From positions 27,731,462-27,795,461 of the forward strand of contig NC_054753.1 in assembly GCF_018143015.1 (NCBI RefSeq): a DNA stretch of 64,000 nucleotides, read 5' to 3'. The notes under the pieces are model-generated. The model was not told the DNA's origin. It ran no database searches and worked only from the letters and a program-made list of their open reading frames with translations. Positions 1 through 10,761 of the stretch are shown here, in pieces. The position numbers were made by a program, and so were the translations under genes. The first letter of the stretch is position 1; each line of letters starts with the position of its first letter. The DNA comes from Lytechinus variegatus. Taxonomy: Eukaryota; Echinodermata; Echinoidea; Temnopleuroida; Toxopneustidae.

Positions 1-900
1 CCATATCTTGTCCACCATATTTCACTAACAGAATTACTCTCAGCCAATCAGATTGAAGTATTTCGGTAGCTTATAACAACTTTCCGTAACAATCATTGCT
101 TCCTTGAAATGATGTAAAGTGATTCGAGATTTTTCCATACAGAATGATTTCCAATGATTACGCTCTCATAGTAAAATTCGTCATACATAGATAGTTTAAT
201 ACAAAAACGAATATGATACATGTATTTCACTTTTATGCCTATATGAGAACATTGATTCATTATTCATTCCAGCTTCTCATTCACCCTAAAAATTCGAATG
301 TTAACTCAACATTTGAAAGGTTGGAGGAGTGACAACCTTTTCCAAATGTTACATCCAACCTTGTATAATGCTGAATCCAACATATTAAGGGTTGGGTAGA
401 ACCATTTATAGTGTTAAATGCATTATTTAGAAAGTGTTGTCACTCCTCCAACCTTTAAAATGTTTAGTTAACATTTCTTTTTTTAGAGTGTTGTAACCTC
501 TGCTATTTTCGTGAAGCAAGTGTATCGAATGATGACAAATAAACACTCTAATAAGGAGGTGTAGCAAATGAGGACAAATAGAAAGTCCAACAACAATAAA
601 TGTTATGATCACATATGATATATGTATCTACTTATTATTACTATTAAGTTATCATTATTATTGTTATTATTATTATTTATTTATTTATTCATTTATTTTA
701 TTTTTATTTATTGGGGGTGGGCAAAATTTCATTTCATTTCACATAATACAATACTTCCGGGGAGGAAGTTATTCGGACATGTGTTGTAGGGGGGGGGGGG
801 TAGGGGGAGCTTGTTCTTTCTCCCCAACCCGCCTGGATTCAATCCAACCTATACAAGGTCACACTTATCATTGTCATTAAAACTTTTAAAGTCCAAAGTC
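1..900 (+). repeat. Upstream block of unit A (first copy), segmental repeat
   Basis: This block recurs at 18307, 37793 and 58823 and marks the start of each array unit. It holds a perfect NF-Y/CCAAT-type motif AGCCAATCAG at 42-51, also conserved at 18348, 37836 and 58865 and in diverged half copies at 3701 and 24177. A palindromic element of about 200 bp lies inside (separate entry). A G-rich stretch lies near 788-808. No coding region is supported. Confidence 0.75.
283..510. mobile_element. Palindromic MITE, unit A
   Basis: Inverted arms of about 60 bp share GGTTGGAGGAGTGACAAC and AATGTTAACT. The left arm is near 290-350 and the right arm near 430-505. The same element is present in unit C (about 38077-38285), but units B and D read straight through the site (D joins cttctcat directly to aacctctgc). 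The superfamily is not assigned because the target duplication is too short to define. Confidence 0.7.
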
Positions 901-1115
901 AAAGGGAAATCTGGTTGGGAATTCCCACTCACTATAAGAACAGTCTGATCACTCGAATTTGTAAATAACTTTCACACTATTCAGTGCATCGTCATTGTGA
1001 ATTATGTAGCAAGAATAGCGACAGTGAGACTACACCATATTACAATATTGCTTTGATTTCAATTTCATATCTATATCTCGTCTTTACGAATATAGGTAGA
1101 TCGAAGTAGGTAAGT
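901..1115 (+). promoter_or_regulatory. Putative promoter and non-coding exon 1, unit A first block (orphan)
   Basis: A perfect Rel/NF-kB palindrome GGGAATTCCC lies at 917-926. The block ends in a consensus splice donor AG/GTAAGT at 1110. It is homologous to the block directly upstream of TRIM copy 1 (7440-7719), but here no TRIM coding region follows for 7.8 kb. It may be an alternative first exon for copy 1 or the relic of a unit that lost its gene. Promoter activity is inferred from position and motifs. Confidence 0.45.
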
Positions 1116-1707
1116 AGAACCATTTTGATATGTTAGCTTTTCACATTTTCCACAAAAATAAAATAAAGCCAGTGTTAAATATGTATATTTCAGTATACCT
1201 TCCATATCAGTTTTAAAGTTTCACTTTGACTGAACTGTAAAGAGATTATTTATTCAACATTAATAAACATGTTAAATGGTGATTAGGAGGCTGCATTCTA
1301 CAAACTCCGCTTTTTTTAGCAGCCTCCTCCATTTCCGACCTAATATGTAATAATCTTTAATATAATTTTTGTACAGGGATACTTGAAGTGTGTTTTGTTA
1401 TTTGTATGTCAAGATGTAAATAACAAACTGTAATTGTTCAAAATGGAAATGAACGAAATGAAATTTCCTCAATTCTGTTCAATTATATACATGTATAAAC
1501 AAAGGAAGAGTAAATCATTAATCAGTCTGTAGGAGCTAGAAACATGATATAACATATAGACCGGGGGCTTGAGAGTTGCCAAAGCTGTTGTACATGTATA
1601 GCTTCACACACACACCATATATATTTATATATATGTATGTATACATATATATATAATATATATACATATATTATCTTATTCTGGCTTATTCAGATTTCTT
1701 TGTTATA

Positions 1708-1756
<49 letters not shown>

Positions 1757-4350
1757 ATGTATATTAAATTCTGTCCATGGGCATACGATAAAAAGTCAGT
1801 TTATTTCGTTGAATGTGGGAGAAAAGGTTTCAAAAGTATTTCTTTTCATGACCTGCAATCGTTGATTTACAAAATGATAAAAAGGTAAGTAAAAAAGTAC
1901 TGAGGAACAGTAAAATTTATTCCCCACTTTAAAGTAAATGTATGTTATGTCTTTTTGATTTCGTTGAAGCACTTATCATTATAATATACATATTGTATGA
2001 AACTAATGAATTATATATAACCAACGTCAAATATCATGATCGTTATTTTCATAATCCCTTTTGTCACGCTTATGTTTTTCTCTAAGTTTTACGATTGTCT
2101 TGTTACTTCAGTGCTCAAGATTTGTTTGACGTTGTTTTTAATTGGGCATGTGTGCTTTATTTAGTATATTTCGCTTGTCATCAGTTACTTTGGTAAGGAC
2201 TCCATTAGAATTAAACGATATGGACTTTTGTGGGATATTCTCTCAAGGTATTTGTACACTCTAAATCATATTTGTATTTTTTATGTTATGCTTGGCGAAT
2301 AGAGTTAGTCAATAAATATAGTAACTAAAGATAACCTTGTTCAAGCAATTAACATACATGTACTACCATAATTTTCTTTTAGCTTATATCCTTTTACATA
2401 TATATATATCATATGAGGTTATGATTATATAAGAAACGTGTATTGTAATTTGATTGTAATTTTCATGATATTTTCTGTAAATAGTGTATTATCAATTGAA
2501 TTATTTTTTTATTTCACACATTTCACACGTTTTGCGATTGTCTTGTTATTTTAGTGCTCAAGATTTGTTAGACGTATTTTGTAGCTGTCCTGGGACCTGT
2601 AACACAAAGCTTAGTAATCATCGTAGAACACGTTTTTTAATGATTGATTGCATTGACTACAATGTACTATTGATCATGAAAATCAAGCTTACGATTAATC
2701 GCTTACCCTTGTGTTACGAGATTCCTTAGTGTTTTTATCAATAAATTTTGCATGACATCAGTTACTTAGGTTAGATCCCAGTGGAATCAAGCCATATATC
2801 GCCTATCGTGTCCAGCTATTATTATACTCTAAAGTTTGTATTTCTTATTGTCATGTTATGCCTAACGAATATAATCAACCAATCAATCGGACGAAAATAT
2901 ATAAACTATATAAACATATTGGAACTGAGTGATCCCTGTATAAAGTCTATGGGAATCTCAGAATTCAGCAGTCAAACAGGTTAACCCTTTGCCTTTACTG
3001 TCACTGGGTGATCCATGTATAAAGTCTATAGGAATCACAGGATTCACTAGTCAACAGGTTAACCATTTGCCTACTGGAACCTGGTGATCCCTGAGTAAAG
3101 TCTATGGGAATCAGTGAATTCTCTAGTCAACAGCTAGGTTAACCCTTTGCCTACTGTAAGTGGGTGATGCCTGGACAAAGTCTATGGGAATCAAGCACAG
3201 AATTCAGTAGTCAAGTGGTAAATAGTGTAGAAACAACGGTTTTGTATTAAGTGCACAGATATGACAGAATAACCCAGTATGTAAAGACACAAAAATGATG
3301 AGCCCTGAAGACAAAATCCATTATTTAATTTGGTTGAGACAAGAAGACATCTAGTATCATGTCTTTCTGTCTTTTTGTTCTTTTTTATGAGACCCAAAGT
3401 CTTGTCTTATAGATTTACTTTTGTTGTGTTCACATCCTGAAACTATTTCGTCTTGTTGGACTTAGGAATCTCCTCTATACTGTTCCGTTAAAAGGGTTTA
3501 ATCATCCCTGTTGCAAAGTAGAATAACCCACCTTTTGCTGGTAGTGAGTTGAAGAAAATGGTTCAAACCATTACAAAATAGGTGTGAAAGTGCCCTTACA
3601 TTGTGTCCCTCAAAAATGGGAAATGAAATGTCATTGCAGTAGCCCGGGGAGCCTTTCATAGTATATTGACAGTGATTTTTTCATCAACAAACTTGTTCTC
3701 AGCCAATCAGATCCAAGTATTTCAGTAGCTTATATCAGTTTTCAAAGAAAATCGCTGTCATGTGACTTCATGAAATGTTTCCCTGAAGTAGAAATAATGT
3801 AAAGTAATCTTATGCAGGGTGATTTTCAGTGCGTATGCCCTTAGTGAATTTTGTAATATGTAGTTAGTTTTATAATATTATGCAAATCTATCTTTTTATT
3901 GTATAAATATGAGAACAAATTCGCTTTTTTCATACAATCAGGATTTTTAAAAATTCTTATGCAATCTTTCAATTGTGATTCTGCTATTTTTGTGAAGATT
4001 TATTCTGTATATAGAGAACAAAGTCAATCAGATTCTTTTGTTGTTTTAATTGAAGATAATCATTATTCTGTGTGCTGTGTTTTAGAAAATATATTCTCTG
4101 TACAGTATAATATTGTAGGAATACGTGTGTGGTGCCTTGATAGATAAATAGGTTTGCCAAACTGTTGGAATCAACGTTGAATACTGGACTAACCGATAGA
4201 GAAAAAGGGACTCCTTGAATATGATATTTAAAAGTGCTTTGTTGTGTCATGGTGTATGGAAAGAAATCTTTGCTGCACATTCTTTTTCTCTTATTGATGT
4301 GATGTAACGAATGAAATAAACTATAACAAAACATCCAATTTATTATGTGA
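1116..4350. repeat. AT-rich spacer of diverged tandem repeats, unit A
   Basis: No gene is supported. The stretch holds diverged copies of the roughly 0.45-kb spacer repeat (for example 1970-2330 and 2390-2890) that also fills the regions 3' of the TRIM genes. It also holds an AT/GT microsatellite (1705-1758), four copies of a 76-bp minisatellite (about 2926-3215), and a diverged part copy of the upstream block (3655-4010, with AGCCAATCAG at 3701). The counterpart in unit B is 20825-24850. Confidence 0.65.
2926..3215. repeat. 76-bp minisatellite, four copies (unit A)
   Basis: Units share GGTGATCC...GTATAAAGTCTAT..AATCA..GAATTCACTAGTCAACAGGTTAACCCTTTGCC, given here only in outline. The orthologous array in unit B (23019-23690) has about nine contiguous copies plus an interrupted one, so the copy number changed after the unit duplicated. 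Confidence 0.85.
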
Positions 4351-4381
4351 TATGATTTGATCATTTTAGACTTTGGTAGTA

Positions 4382-4647
<266 letters not shown>

Positions 4648-5127
4648 AACAATGACATCAATCTCACTTGTGAACAAAGCAATCCTTGATATAATTGCAA
4701 TTTGAGAATTTCTAAATACATGCACCACCGACGTTCACTATCGGGCCCGTAACACAAAACTTATCAATCATTGTAGAACTTTTTTTACAATTGATTGCAT
4801 TGACTAAAATGTATAATTAATCATAAAATAATCAAGTGTTTGATTTATCGCTAACCTTTGTGATACAGAAACTAGGAGATGCTTGCTTTTCCACTCGAAG
4901 GTCAACTACTTTATTCGCAAGTGAAATTGAGCCCATTAAAAAAAACTGAAAAGTAATTCCCAATCGCATGGAAAATGTCCTAGGGAGTGGATGTCGGGGG
5001 GGGGGGGGGTAGATGTCCAGGGGTAGATGTCCGAGGGGGTTACTTGTCCTAGGGGGTGGATGTCCGGGGGTAGATGTCTGTGAATATTGTCAGCATCTAA
5101 TTATCTCGGGATTAATACACAATCATA

Positions 5128-5429
5128 GGCGGGAATCTCTCCCCAAAGGTAGGGGGACCAGGGGCTGGAAAATTTTACAAGCAAAAAACAAAAGGGTTAT
5201 CACCCAAAATGACAGGTCATTTAGACCAAAAGAAAATTTACAAGCAAAAAAAAAATGCATGTTTTATTTCGAATTTGAATGATGTAATTCTTTCTATCAT
5301 AAATCAATAAATTTTGAATTGAAATGAATTGAATAAAAGACCCAAAATAGTAGGGGTGCATTTGATATTGTGTCCCCCCTACTATTTTAGTAGGGGAGAC
5401 CTGTCCCCCCTGGGATTTCCGCCCATGGT
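5128..5429. mobile_element. Short inverted-repeat transposon (hAT-like MITE), copy 1 of an inverted pair, unit A
   Basis: Ends are GGCGGGAATC and GATTTCCGCCC, with matching flanks cacaatcat and cacaatgat that resemble an 8-9-bp target duplication. A second copy of the same family lies in opposite orientation at 5704-5958. The same pair is present in unit B (25332-25598 and about 25874-26096), so it predates the A/B duplication. Confidence 0.6.
5300..5334. mobile_element. About 34-bp LINE-tail insertion inside the MITE, unit A only
   Basis: Unit B reads tctatcat then aaaagaccc without a gap. Unit A has an extra AATAAATTTTGAATTG-type tail between them. The added bases resemble the 3' tail of the LINE at 53019-57791, so this is probably an extremely 5'-truncated LINE insertion. 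Confidence 0.5.
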
Positions 5430-5703
5430 CACAATGATAGGATGCAAGGATTGGACAGTTCTCAAATAACAGGAGAAATGTTGCGCATTAAAACCAGGTT
5501 ATACAAATATAATGGGCGGTATTCTGATAAGCCATGGTTTAGTTAAGCATGGGTTAACTTACACCACATTATCATGGAGTGCCAGTTGTCAACTCATTCA
5601 CCAATTAAAAATCATCCTTTACTTGCTGCACATAGGTTTTAAAAAATTGATTGAGTCGCAAATTTGGAACAATAGCAAAAATATGAGTTTTAATGAATTA
5701 ATT

Positions 5704-5958
5704 CATGGGCGGAAATCCCAAGGGGGGGGGGCGCGTCCCCCGACCCAAAATAAAGAGGGACACAATATCAAATGCCCCCTACTATTTTTGGTCTTTTATG
5801 ATGGAAATAAATACATTATTCAAAATGGAAATAATACATGTATTTTGGACGAGATGACCTTACTTTATGGATGATAACCTTTTCTTTCTTTCCTTTTTTT
5901 GCTTTTCAAAATTTCCAGCCCCTGGCCCCCCTACCTTTGGGGAAAGATTTCCGCCCTT
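5704..5958. mobile_element. hAT-like MITE, copy 2 of the inverted pair, unit A
   Basis: Begins CATGGGCGGAAATCCC and ends GATTTCCGCCC. It is the reverse of the element at 5128-5429 and shares the internal run with CCCCTACTATTTT and CAGCCCCTGG. Flanks gaattaatt and gaatttatt resemble a diverged target duplication. Confidence 0.6.
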
Positions 5959-6083
5959 GAATTTATTGATACATTATAATGGAATTAATATGGAATTAAA
6001 AGTCGAGCTTTCCATAGAAGTGTGGTTTAAAAGTCTAGTCTAGAGTAGGGTTAAACCTAGGTTTAATCATCAAGGATACTATA

Positions 6084-6891
6084 CAGTGCGTCCCAGAATA
6101 AACGAAACCGAGATTTAGCGATCATTTATCATTACTTAATCATAAATAAAATAGACAAATGACCTACCAATTTAAAGCTTAGAATCTCCTCTTTCACCTG
6201 ATATTACTTAGCTTATTTCTTATTCACGCATGAGTGAGCAAAAACAATGTGAAGAAAGGATACCAAAATCTCATTTGGCGAGGGGTATCTGGGTTTCAAA
6301 AAGAAAACCACATTTCTGAAAAGTTAAATATCTGCTCTTTAATTTGGTACCTCAATTACAGAAAATGGTCAAGAAATAAAAAAGTTCTGGTCATTTGAAA
6401 TAAGGCTTGCATTTCCATAATTTCATGAGATAAACGTTTTCCCACAGAAGCTTTCACATGGTGAACAAAAGATTCAATGCATGGCTGATCGTCAACAAAA
6501 CGGAGTGTCGAGTGAGTTTGAAAGCCAGCCTGGAGAACCTCTTCATTTTATGAAATTATTGAAATTCAAGCCTTATTTCAAATGACCAGAACTTTCTTAT
6601 TTCTTGACCATTTTCTGTAATTTAGGTATCAAATTAAAGAGGAGATATTGAACTTTTCAGAAATGTGGTTTTCTTTTTGAAACCCAGATACCCCCGCCAA
6701 ATGAGTTTTTGATATCCTTTCTTCAAATTGTATTTGCTCACTCATGCGTGAATGAGAAATAATGTATGTAATATCAGATGAAAGAGGAGATTCTAAGCTT
6801 TAAATTGGTAGGTCATTTGTCTATTTTATTTATGATTAAGTAATGATAAATGATCGCTAAATCTCGGTTTCGTTTTTTCTGGGACGCACTG
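6084..6891. mobile_element. TA-flanked foldback element (Tc1/mariner-like, non-autonomous)
   Basis: The element starts CAGTGCGTCCCAGAATAAAC and ends in its inverse, with TA at 6082-6083 and 6892-6893. The inverted arms are about 350 bp each, so the whole 808 bp is nearly a perfect hairpin. Unit B has the empty site (about 26213-26230). No transposase is encoded. Confidence 0.85.
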
Positions 6892-7023
6892 TATACCTCG
6901 GGTGGTTGGTGGGGAGTTATGGGGGTATGTCGTATTTTACCAACCCCCCCCCCCTTTTTTTTGGGGGGGGACTTGTTTATTCGCCCCGGCCTGGAATGAT
7001 TCAATGTGTACAAGAGCACTTAT

Positions 7024-7134
7024 AACTAGCGTACCTACGGGGGGGATGATTGCCCCCCGACGAGTCACAATTCTTTGGCGGGCGATCTTGTTTGCCCCCC
7101 CCCCCTCCCTGTGGAAAATCCTAGGTACGCTACT
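7024..7134. mobile_element. 111-bp miniature hAT-like element
   Basis: Flanked by an exact 8-bp duplication GCACTTAT (7016-7023 and 7135-7142). The ends share TAGCGTACCTA in inverted order. The empty site is seen in unit B (caagagcactcatcaat near 26337). Confidence 0.8.
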
Positions 7135-7439
7135 GGCACTTATCAATAGGGAATTTTTGCAACTACAACGCAGACGCATTCTGCAACGTAGGGAATATAT
7201 TATCAACGCCCTTCATAATAAAGCAGTCTTTGTCAAAAATCGGTGAATCCAAACACCAGTCTCGCCTTGCACTCTGGACAAACGACGTATTTGCAATTTT
7301 GCGCACGGTCCGAATCTTAGGACTATCTGCTGTCCACCAACTTTCGACAAAAACCTCTCAGCTGTCCATTGTGAGTTGACTTACATTTTCAATAGATTTA
7401 CTATGTTGCAGAATCCGTTGTAAATGCGAAAACGCCCTA

Positions 7440-7719
7440 CTATCATTTATAACATTAGAAGTCCAATGTCAAAGGAGAAATGTCGTTGGGAATTCCCCAC
7501 TCACTAAAAATAGTCTGATCACTCGAATTTGTAAACAACTTGTACACGATTCAGTGCATCACATCACATTGTGAATAATAATAGACCAAGAATAGCAATG
7601 TTCAGTGAGACCACACCATACTGCAGTATGGGAGTATTGCTTTGATCAATTTTATATCTCTATACCGGTATATCGCATTAACGGATATATAAGGTAGATC
7701 GAGGTATGTACATGTAAGT
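7440..7719 (+). promoter_or_regulatory. Putative promoter and non-coding exon 1 of TRIM copy 1
   Basis: A perfect GGGAATTCCC Rel/NF-kB site lies at 7488-7497, and the block ends in a donor-like CAT/GTAAGT at 7714 (an alternative GAG/GTATGT is at 7704). The nearest acceptor is cttgcag ending at 8911, which predicts a leader intron of about 1.2 kb and a short 5'UTR before the ATG at 8929. The transcription start is not identified. Confidence 0.5.
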
Positions 7720-8090
7720 AGAACCATTCGTGTTTTTTTCAAAGATATATTTCTCTATCTGTTTTCCCCCTTTCCGCAAAATAACATAAGGCCTGTGTTC
7801 ATGATGTCTATTTCAGGATACCTTTCAGATCAGTTTTAAAGTTATACTCTGATTGAAATGTGGATATTTTTGTGTATTCAGTATCATTATATAGGGATTT
7901 ACCATGTTTACTTTGCTAAATTCTGTTTAAGATCATCTAAGAACGAAGGATAGGACAATCATTATATAAGTCTGTATGAGGAAACATGATTGAACTTAGA
8001 TCAACGTCGTTTGGGGGAATCAGAATGTAAACCCGGAAGTGATACAGAAAATATTTGCGTCAAAAATATTTTAAAACGCACATCACACAT

Positions 8091-8602
8091 TTATTTATTT
8101 ATTTATTTATTTATTCTCGAATATTTATACAGAGTGGCCTGATCAGCATTAAAATACATACAATGCACGAAAAACATAGTAACAGGACATTATGAGATAC
8201 AGAAAAAGGGAATAAATACAAGGTAAAAATACGAAAATGTGTTACGAGTTACAGATGGCAAGATACATGATAAAAATATGCAAAATATTAACATTAAAAG
8301 CTGGTCTACCTCAGGGCTCTGTGATTATATATAAGCATTTAAAAGATGAAAGATCGTTAAAAACACAAGGCAATGTATTATACAGTACTAATAAATTTAC
8401 TTTTGGAAATAAAAAAAACAAAAAAAAAACCAAGCAGAAGACATATTGCATCATTTGATAATTTTATCACTTATATACATCAAGATAAAAAGATAAAAAA
8501 ACAAAACAAATAAAACACAACACGTTTCAATGTCTAGATAATAAGTGGTAATAACAGAAAGACAAGAAATGAGCAGCAATCGATACCAAATGTACTATAG
8601 GA
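8091..8602 (-). mobile_element. 5'-truncated LINE/SINE-type insertion with (AAAT)n tail
   Basis: Flanked by ACACAT at 8085-8090 and 8603-8608. Read on the minus strand it ends in an (AAAT)n tail. Units B and D lack it at the homologous position. No reading frame of a known family is recognisable. Confidence 0.6.
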
Positions 8603-8928
8603 ACACATATAGAGCAATATAATGAGAACATGATTCCTTTTGACTGGTTTTGACCAATTTTTAATCCTAAATATCCAACACCCTCTCCGCCGATTCCCAA
8701 GCTATATAAGCTTCATAAACATCATGTATCAAAGAAAATGCTTATCATATTGTTTAAGAAATTATAGCAGGTTGAAGTGAATGTGGGTAAATGATTAAAT
8801 GATTTGAATTTTTCCCCAGATTAATTTTCTTTCAAATATTTCGATGCAAGTTTAAGTAAAGATATACTAAGTGTATTTTATATATTTGCTTCATTGTCTT
8901 TTATCTTGCAGTTTATAGAGTTTCCATC

Positions 8929-10761
8929 ATGGCTGACACATTAAAAAATGTCATCTCCCAGAGTACGGAGTGTCCTGTATGTCTTTCTACCTTCACTGAT
9001 CCCAAGATCCTGTCTTGTTCTCACACATTCTGCAAGACTTGCCTGGACAACCTCTTGGAGTGCCAAGGTAATTACCAGATTCGATGCCCTGTCTGCAGAG
9101 CAGTAACCCAGGTCCCAAACCAAGATGTCAGCAAACTACCGGTAAATCTTGCTTTGAAGAATCTTATAGAGGACATGAAGTGTCATCCTCAGATTTGCAC
9201 GAGTTGTAAATCCGATGACAAGTCCAGTGCTGCTGTCTACTGCCAAGACTGTGGCAAGTATCTCTGCACCACTTGCCTTAACACCCACTCTCAATGGGGA
9301 GACTTCATTGATCATGAAGTCGTAGCCATGAGTGAGATCTCATCAGGGAAGGTGACAGTACGTAGATACCGGAAATGCAGGAAACACCCGAAAGAAGACG
9401 AGGAGTGTTTCTGTTCCAACTGCAGGAGATTCACATGCTTCAGGTGTGTTGTCATGGAACATAAAGACGAAGCTAAGCACCAGGTCATAGAGGCAGCTGC
9501 TTATGAGAACAGACACAGGGAGAGCATCGAAGACATAAAATCAAAGGTGGATGAGAAGCAAGTATGCTTCCAGAAGTACTTAGATTTCATCGATGAACAG
9601 ATGAAGCTTGTTGGCAGTGCTAAGAAAGAGTGTATATATGATGTCAACAAGGCTTACAATGACATAGTCCGGCAACTGACAGAGAGAAGAGACATTCTGC
9701 TTGGAGAAGTTAAGGAAAAGACAGAAGGAGTAGAGAAAGAACTGGAAGAGATGAAGACATCGGCTCAGAAGTACATCAATCAGTTGACGACCGTTGCTGA
9801 CATGGTAACCAATAGAACAAAGATACCGTTCGATATGGATACTTTGGCTGCACACGACACTCTGTGTGAGGAGATACGAGAGGCTTTTGATCAAGAGGAT
9901 CCTGACTACGAGAAGCCCAGGAAATCAAGCAAGAAAGGAAAACGTGTCGGTTTTGAGAGACACGTTCGAAAGGACGAGCTAGAGCTCGGTAGGATTGTTA
10001 ACGTAGTTGCGAAGGACGTCGCTTTGCCGACTAAGAACAGCATGAATGCCATGATTAGTACTCCAGATGGAGGACTGGCAGTAGGATGTGCGGCAGGTGG
10101 CATCAACATTTTCTCTTCTGACGGCGAATTCCAACAGACAGTTCTCAAGGATGTTGCGATTCGTGCGGTAGGGTACCTCTCTGACGGTCGATGTATTGTG
10201 ATCGATTATGCAAACGATATCACACTCTACACACCAGAATACGTAAAATTGAATGTAATGTTTGAGTCTTTAGGTGAAGATGAAGGCGGGATTCCTAATC
10301 TCACTGTTGGTGCTGATGATCTGATCTACGTGAGCTACAGAAAAGCCCAAAAGATCCTTGTATTTTCAGCAGAAGGTGGGCAAGCAGTCAGGAAGATACC
10401 ATGCAGTGGATATACGCCTGAACAAATCAATAGTTACCATGGCTCTCTTCTCGTAAGAACAGGGAATACTTTACGATTGATAGACAAAGAAGGTGTTGTA
10501 CAACATACATTAACCAAACCTGGTAGTTCCATTTATGCTGCTGTATCTCAAGGTAATCTCATCCTGGTAGCCACGGTGAAGCATGAAGAAGGGTTGGTGA
10601 GTATTGACGAGTATACAAATGAGCTTACACCCATACGAAACCTTGTTAATGAGTACAAGATTGAAAAGCCTCATAAGAGAAATTGGTATTATCTCCAGCA
10701 ATACCGATCAGGCGAGCTCGCTTTCTGCACCCCGGATAGACTCTATATATTCCACTTATAA
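8929..10761 (+). CDS. TRIM family protein, copy 1 (RING, two B-boxes, coiled coil, propeller-like C-terminus)
   Basis: A single uninterrupted 610-codon reading frame. Residues 15-56 form a C3HC4 RING (C15, C18, C30, H32, C35, C38, C53, C56). Residues 90-129 are a first B-box (C90, C93, C105, C108, C113, C116, H120, H129) and 150-184 a second (C150, H153, C162, C165, C170, C173, H178, H184). A charged helical coiled coil runs about 190-300. From about residue 355 there are repeated 'DGR/GG.I.IFS' strand motifs like an NHL-type beta-propeller. The family is known for RING-dependent E3 ubiquitin ligases, mostly cytoplasmic, and the C-terminal domain usually binds the target; an innate-immune role is inference. 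The ATG is in strong context (A at -3, G at +4). An acceptor (cttgcag) ends at 8911, so a 5'UTR exon is probably spliced on. Three paralogues follow in the same orientation. Confidence 0.95.
   Translation: MADTLKNVISQSTECPVCLSTFTDPKILSCSHTFCKTCLDNLLECQGNYQIRCPVCRAVTQVPNQDVSKLPVNLALKNLIEDMKCHPQICTSCKSDDKSSAAVYCQDCGKYLCTTCLNTHSQWGDFIDHEVVAMSEISSGKVTVRRYRKCRKHPKEDEECFCSNCRRFTCFRCVVMEHKDEAKHQVIEAAAYENRHRESIEDIKSKVDEKQVCFQKYLDFIDEQMKLVGSAKKECIYDVNKAYNDIVRQLTERRDILLGEVKEKTEGVEKELEEMKTSAQKYINQLTTVADMVTNRTKIPFDMDTLAAHDTLCEEIREAFDQEDPDYEKPRKSSKKGKRVGFERHVRKDELELGRIVNVVAKDVALPTKNSMNAMISTPDGGLAVGCAAGGINIFSSDGEFQQTVLKDVAIRAVGYLSDGRCIVIDYANDITLYTPEYVKLNVMFESLGEDEGGIPNLTVGADDLIYVSYRKAQKILVFSAEGGQAVRKIPCSGYTPEQINSYHGSLLVRTGNTLRLIDKEGVVQHTLTKPGSSIYAAVSQGNLILVATVKHEEGLVSIDEYTNELTPIRNLVNEYKIEKPHKRNWYYLQQYRSGELAFCTPDRLYIFHL

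Noticed and set aside
2484-2729. Repeated short peptide AQDLLD..CSC in the spacers (also 14024-14227 and 21937-22251)
   Set aside because: The similarity follows from the underlying DNA repeat; frames are short and inconsistent, and no splice context or domain supports exons.
5512-5874. 120-codon open frame
   Set aside because: It runs across a MITE end and unrelated flank; no similarity to a known domain.
7681-7695. TATA box (TATATAAG) before TRIM copy 1
   Set aside because: The sister blocks read aatatagg, atacgagg and atacaggc at the same place, so it is not conserved and may lie within the exon.
9580-10148. Minus-strand open frames inside the TRIM genes
   Set aside because: They mirror the coiled-coil and propeller coding sequence and recur in each paralogue only because the sense strand is conserved.
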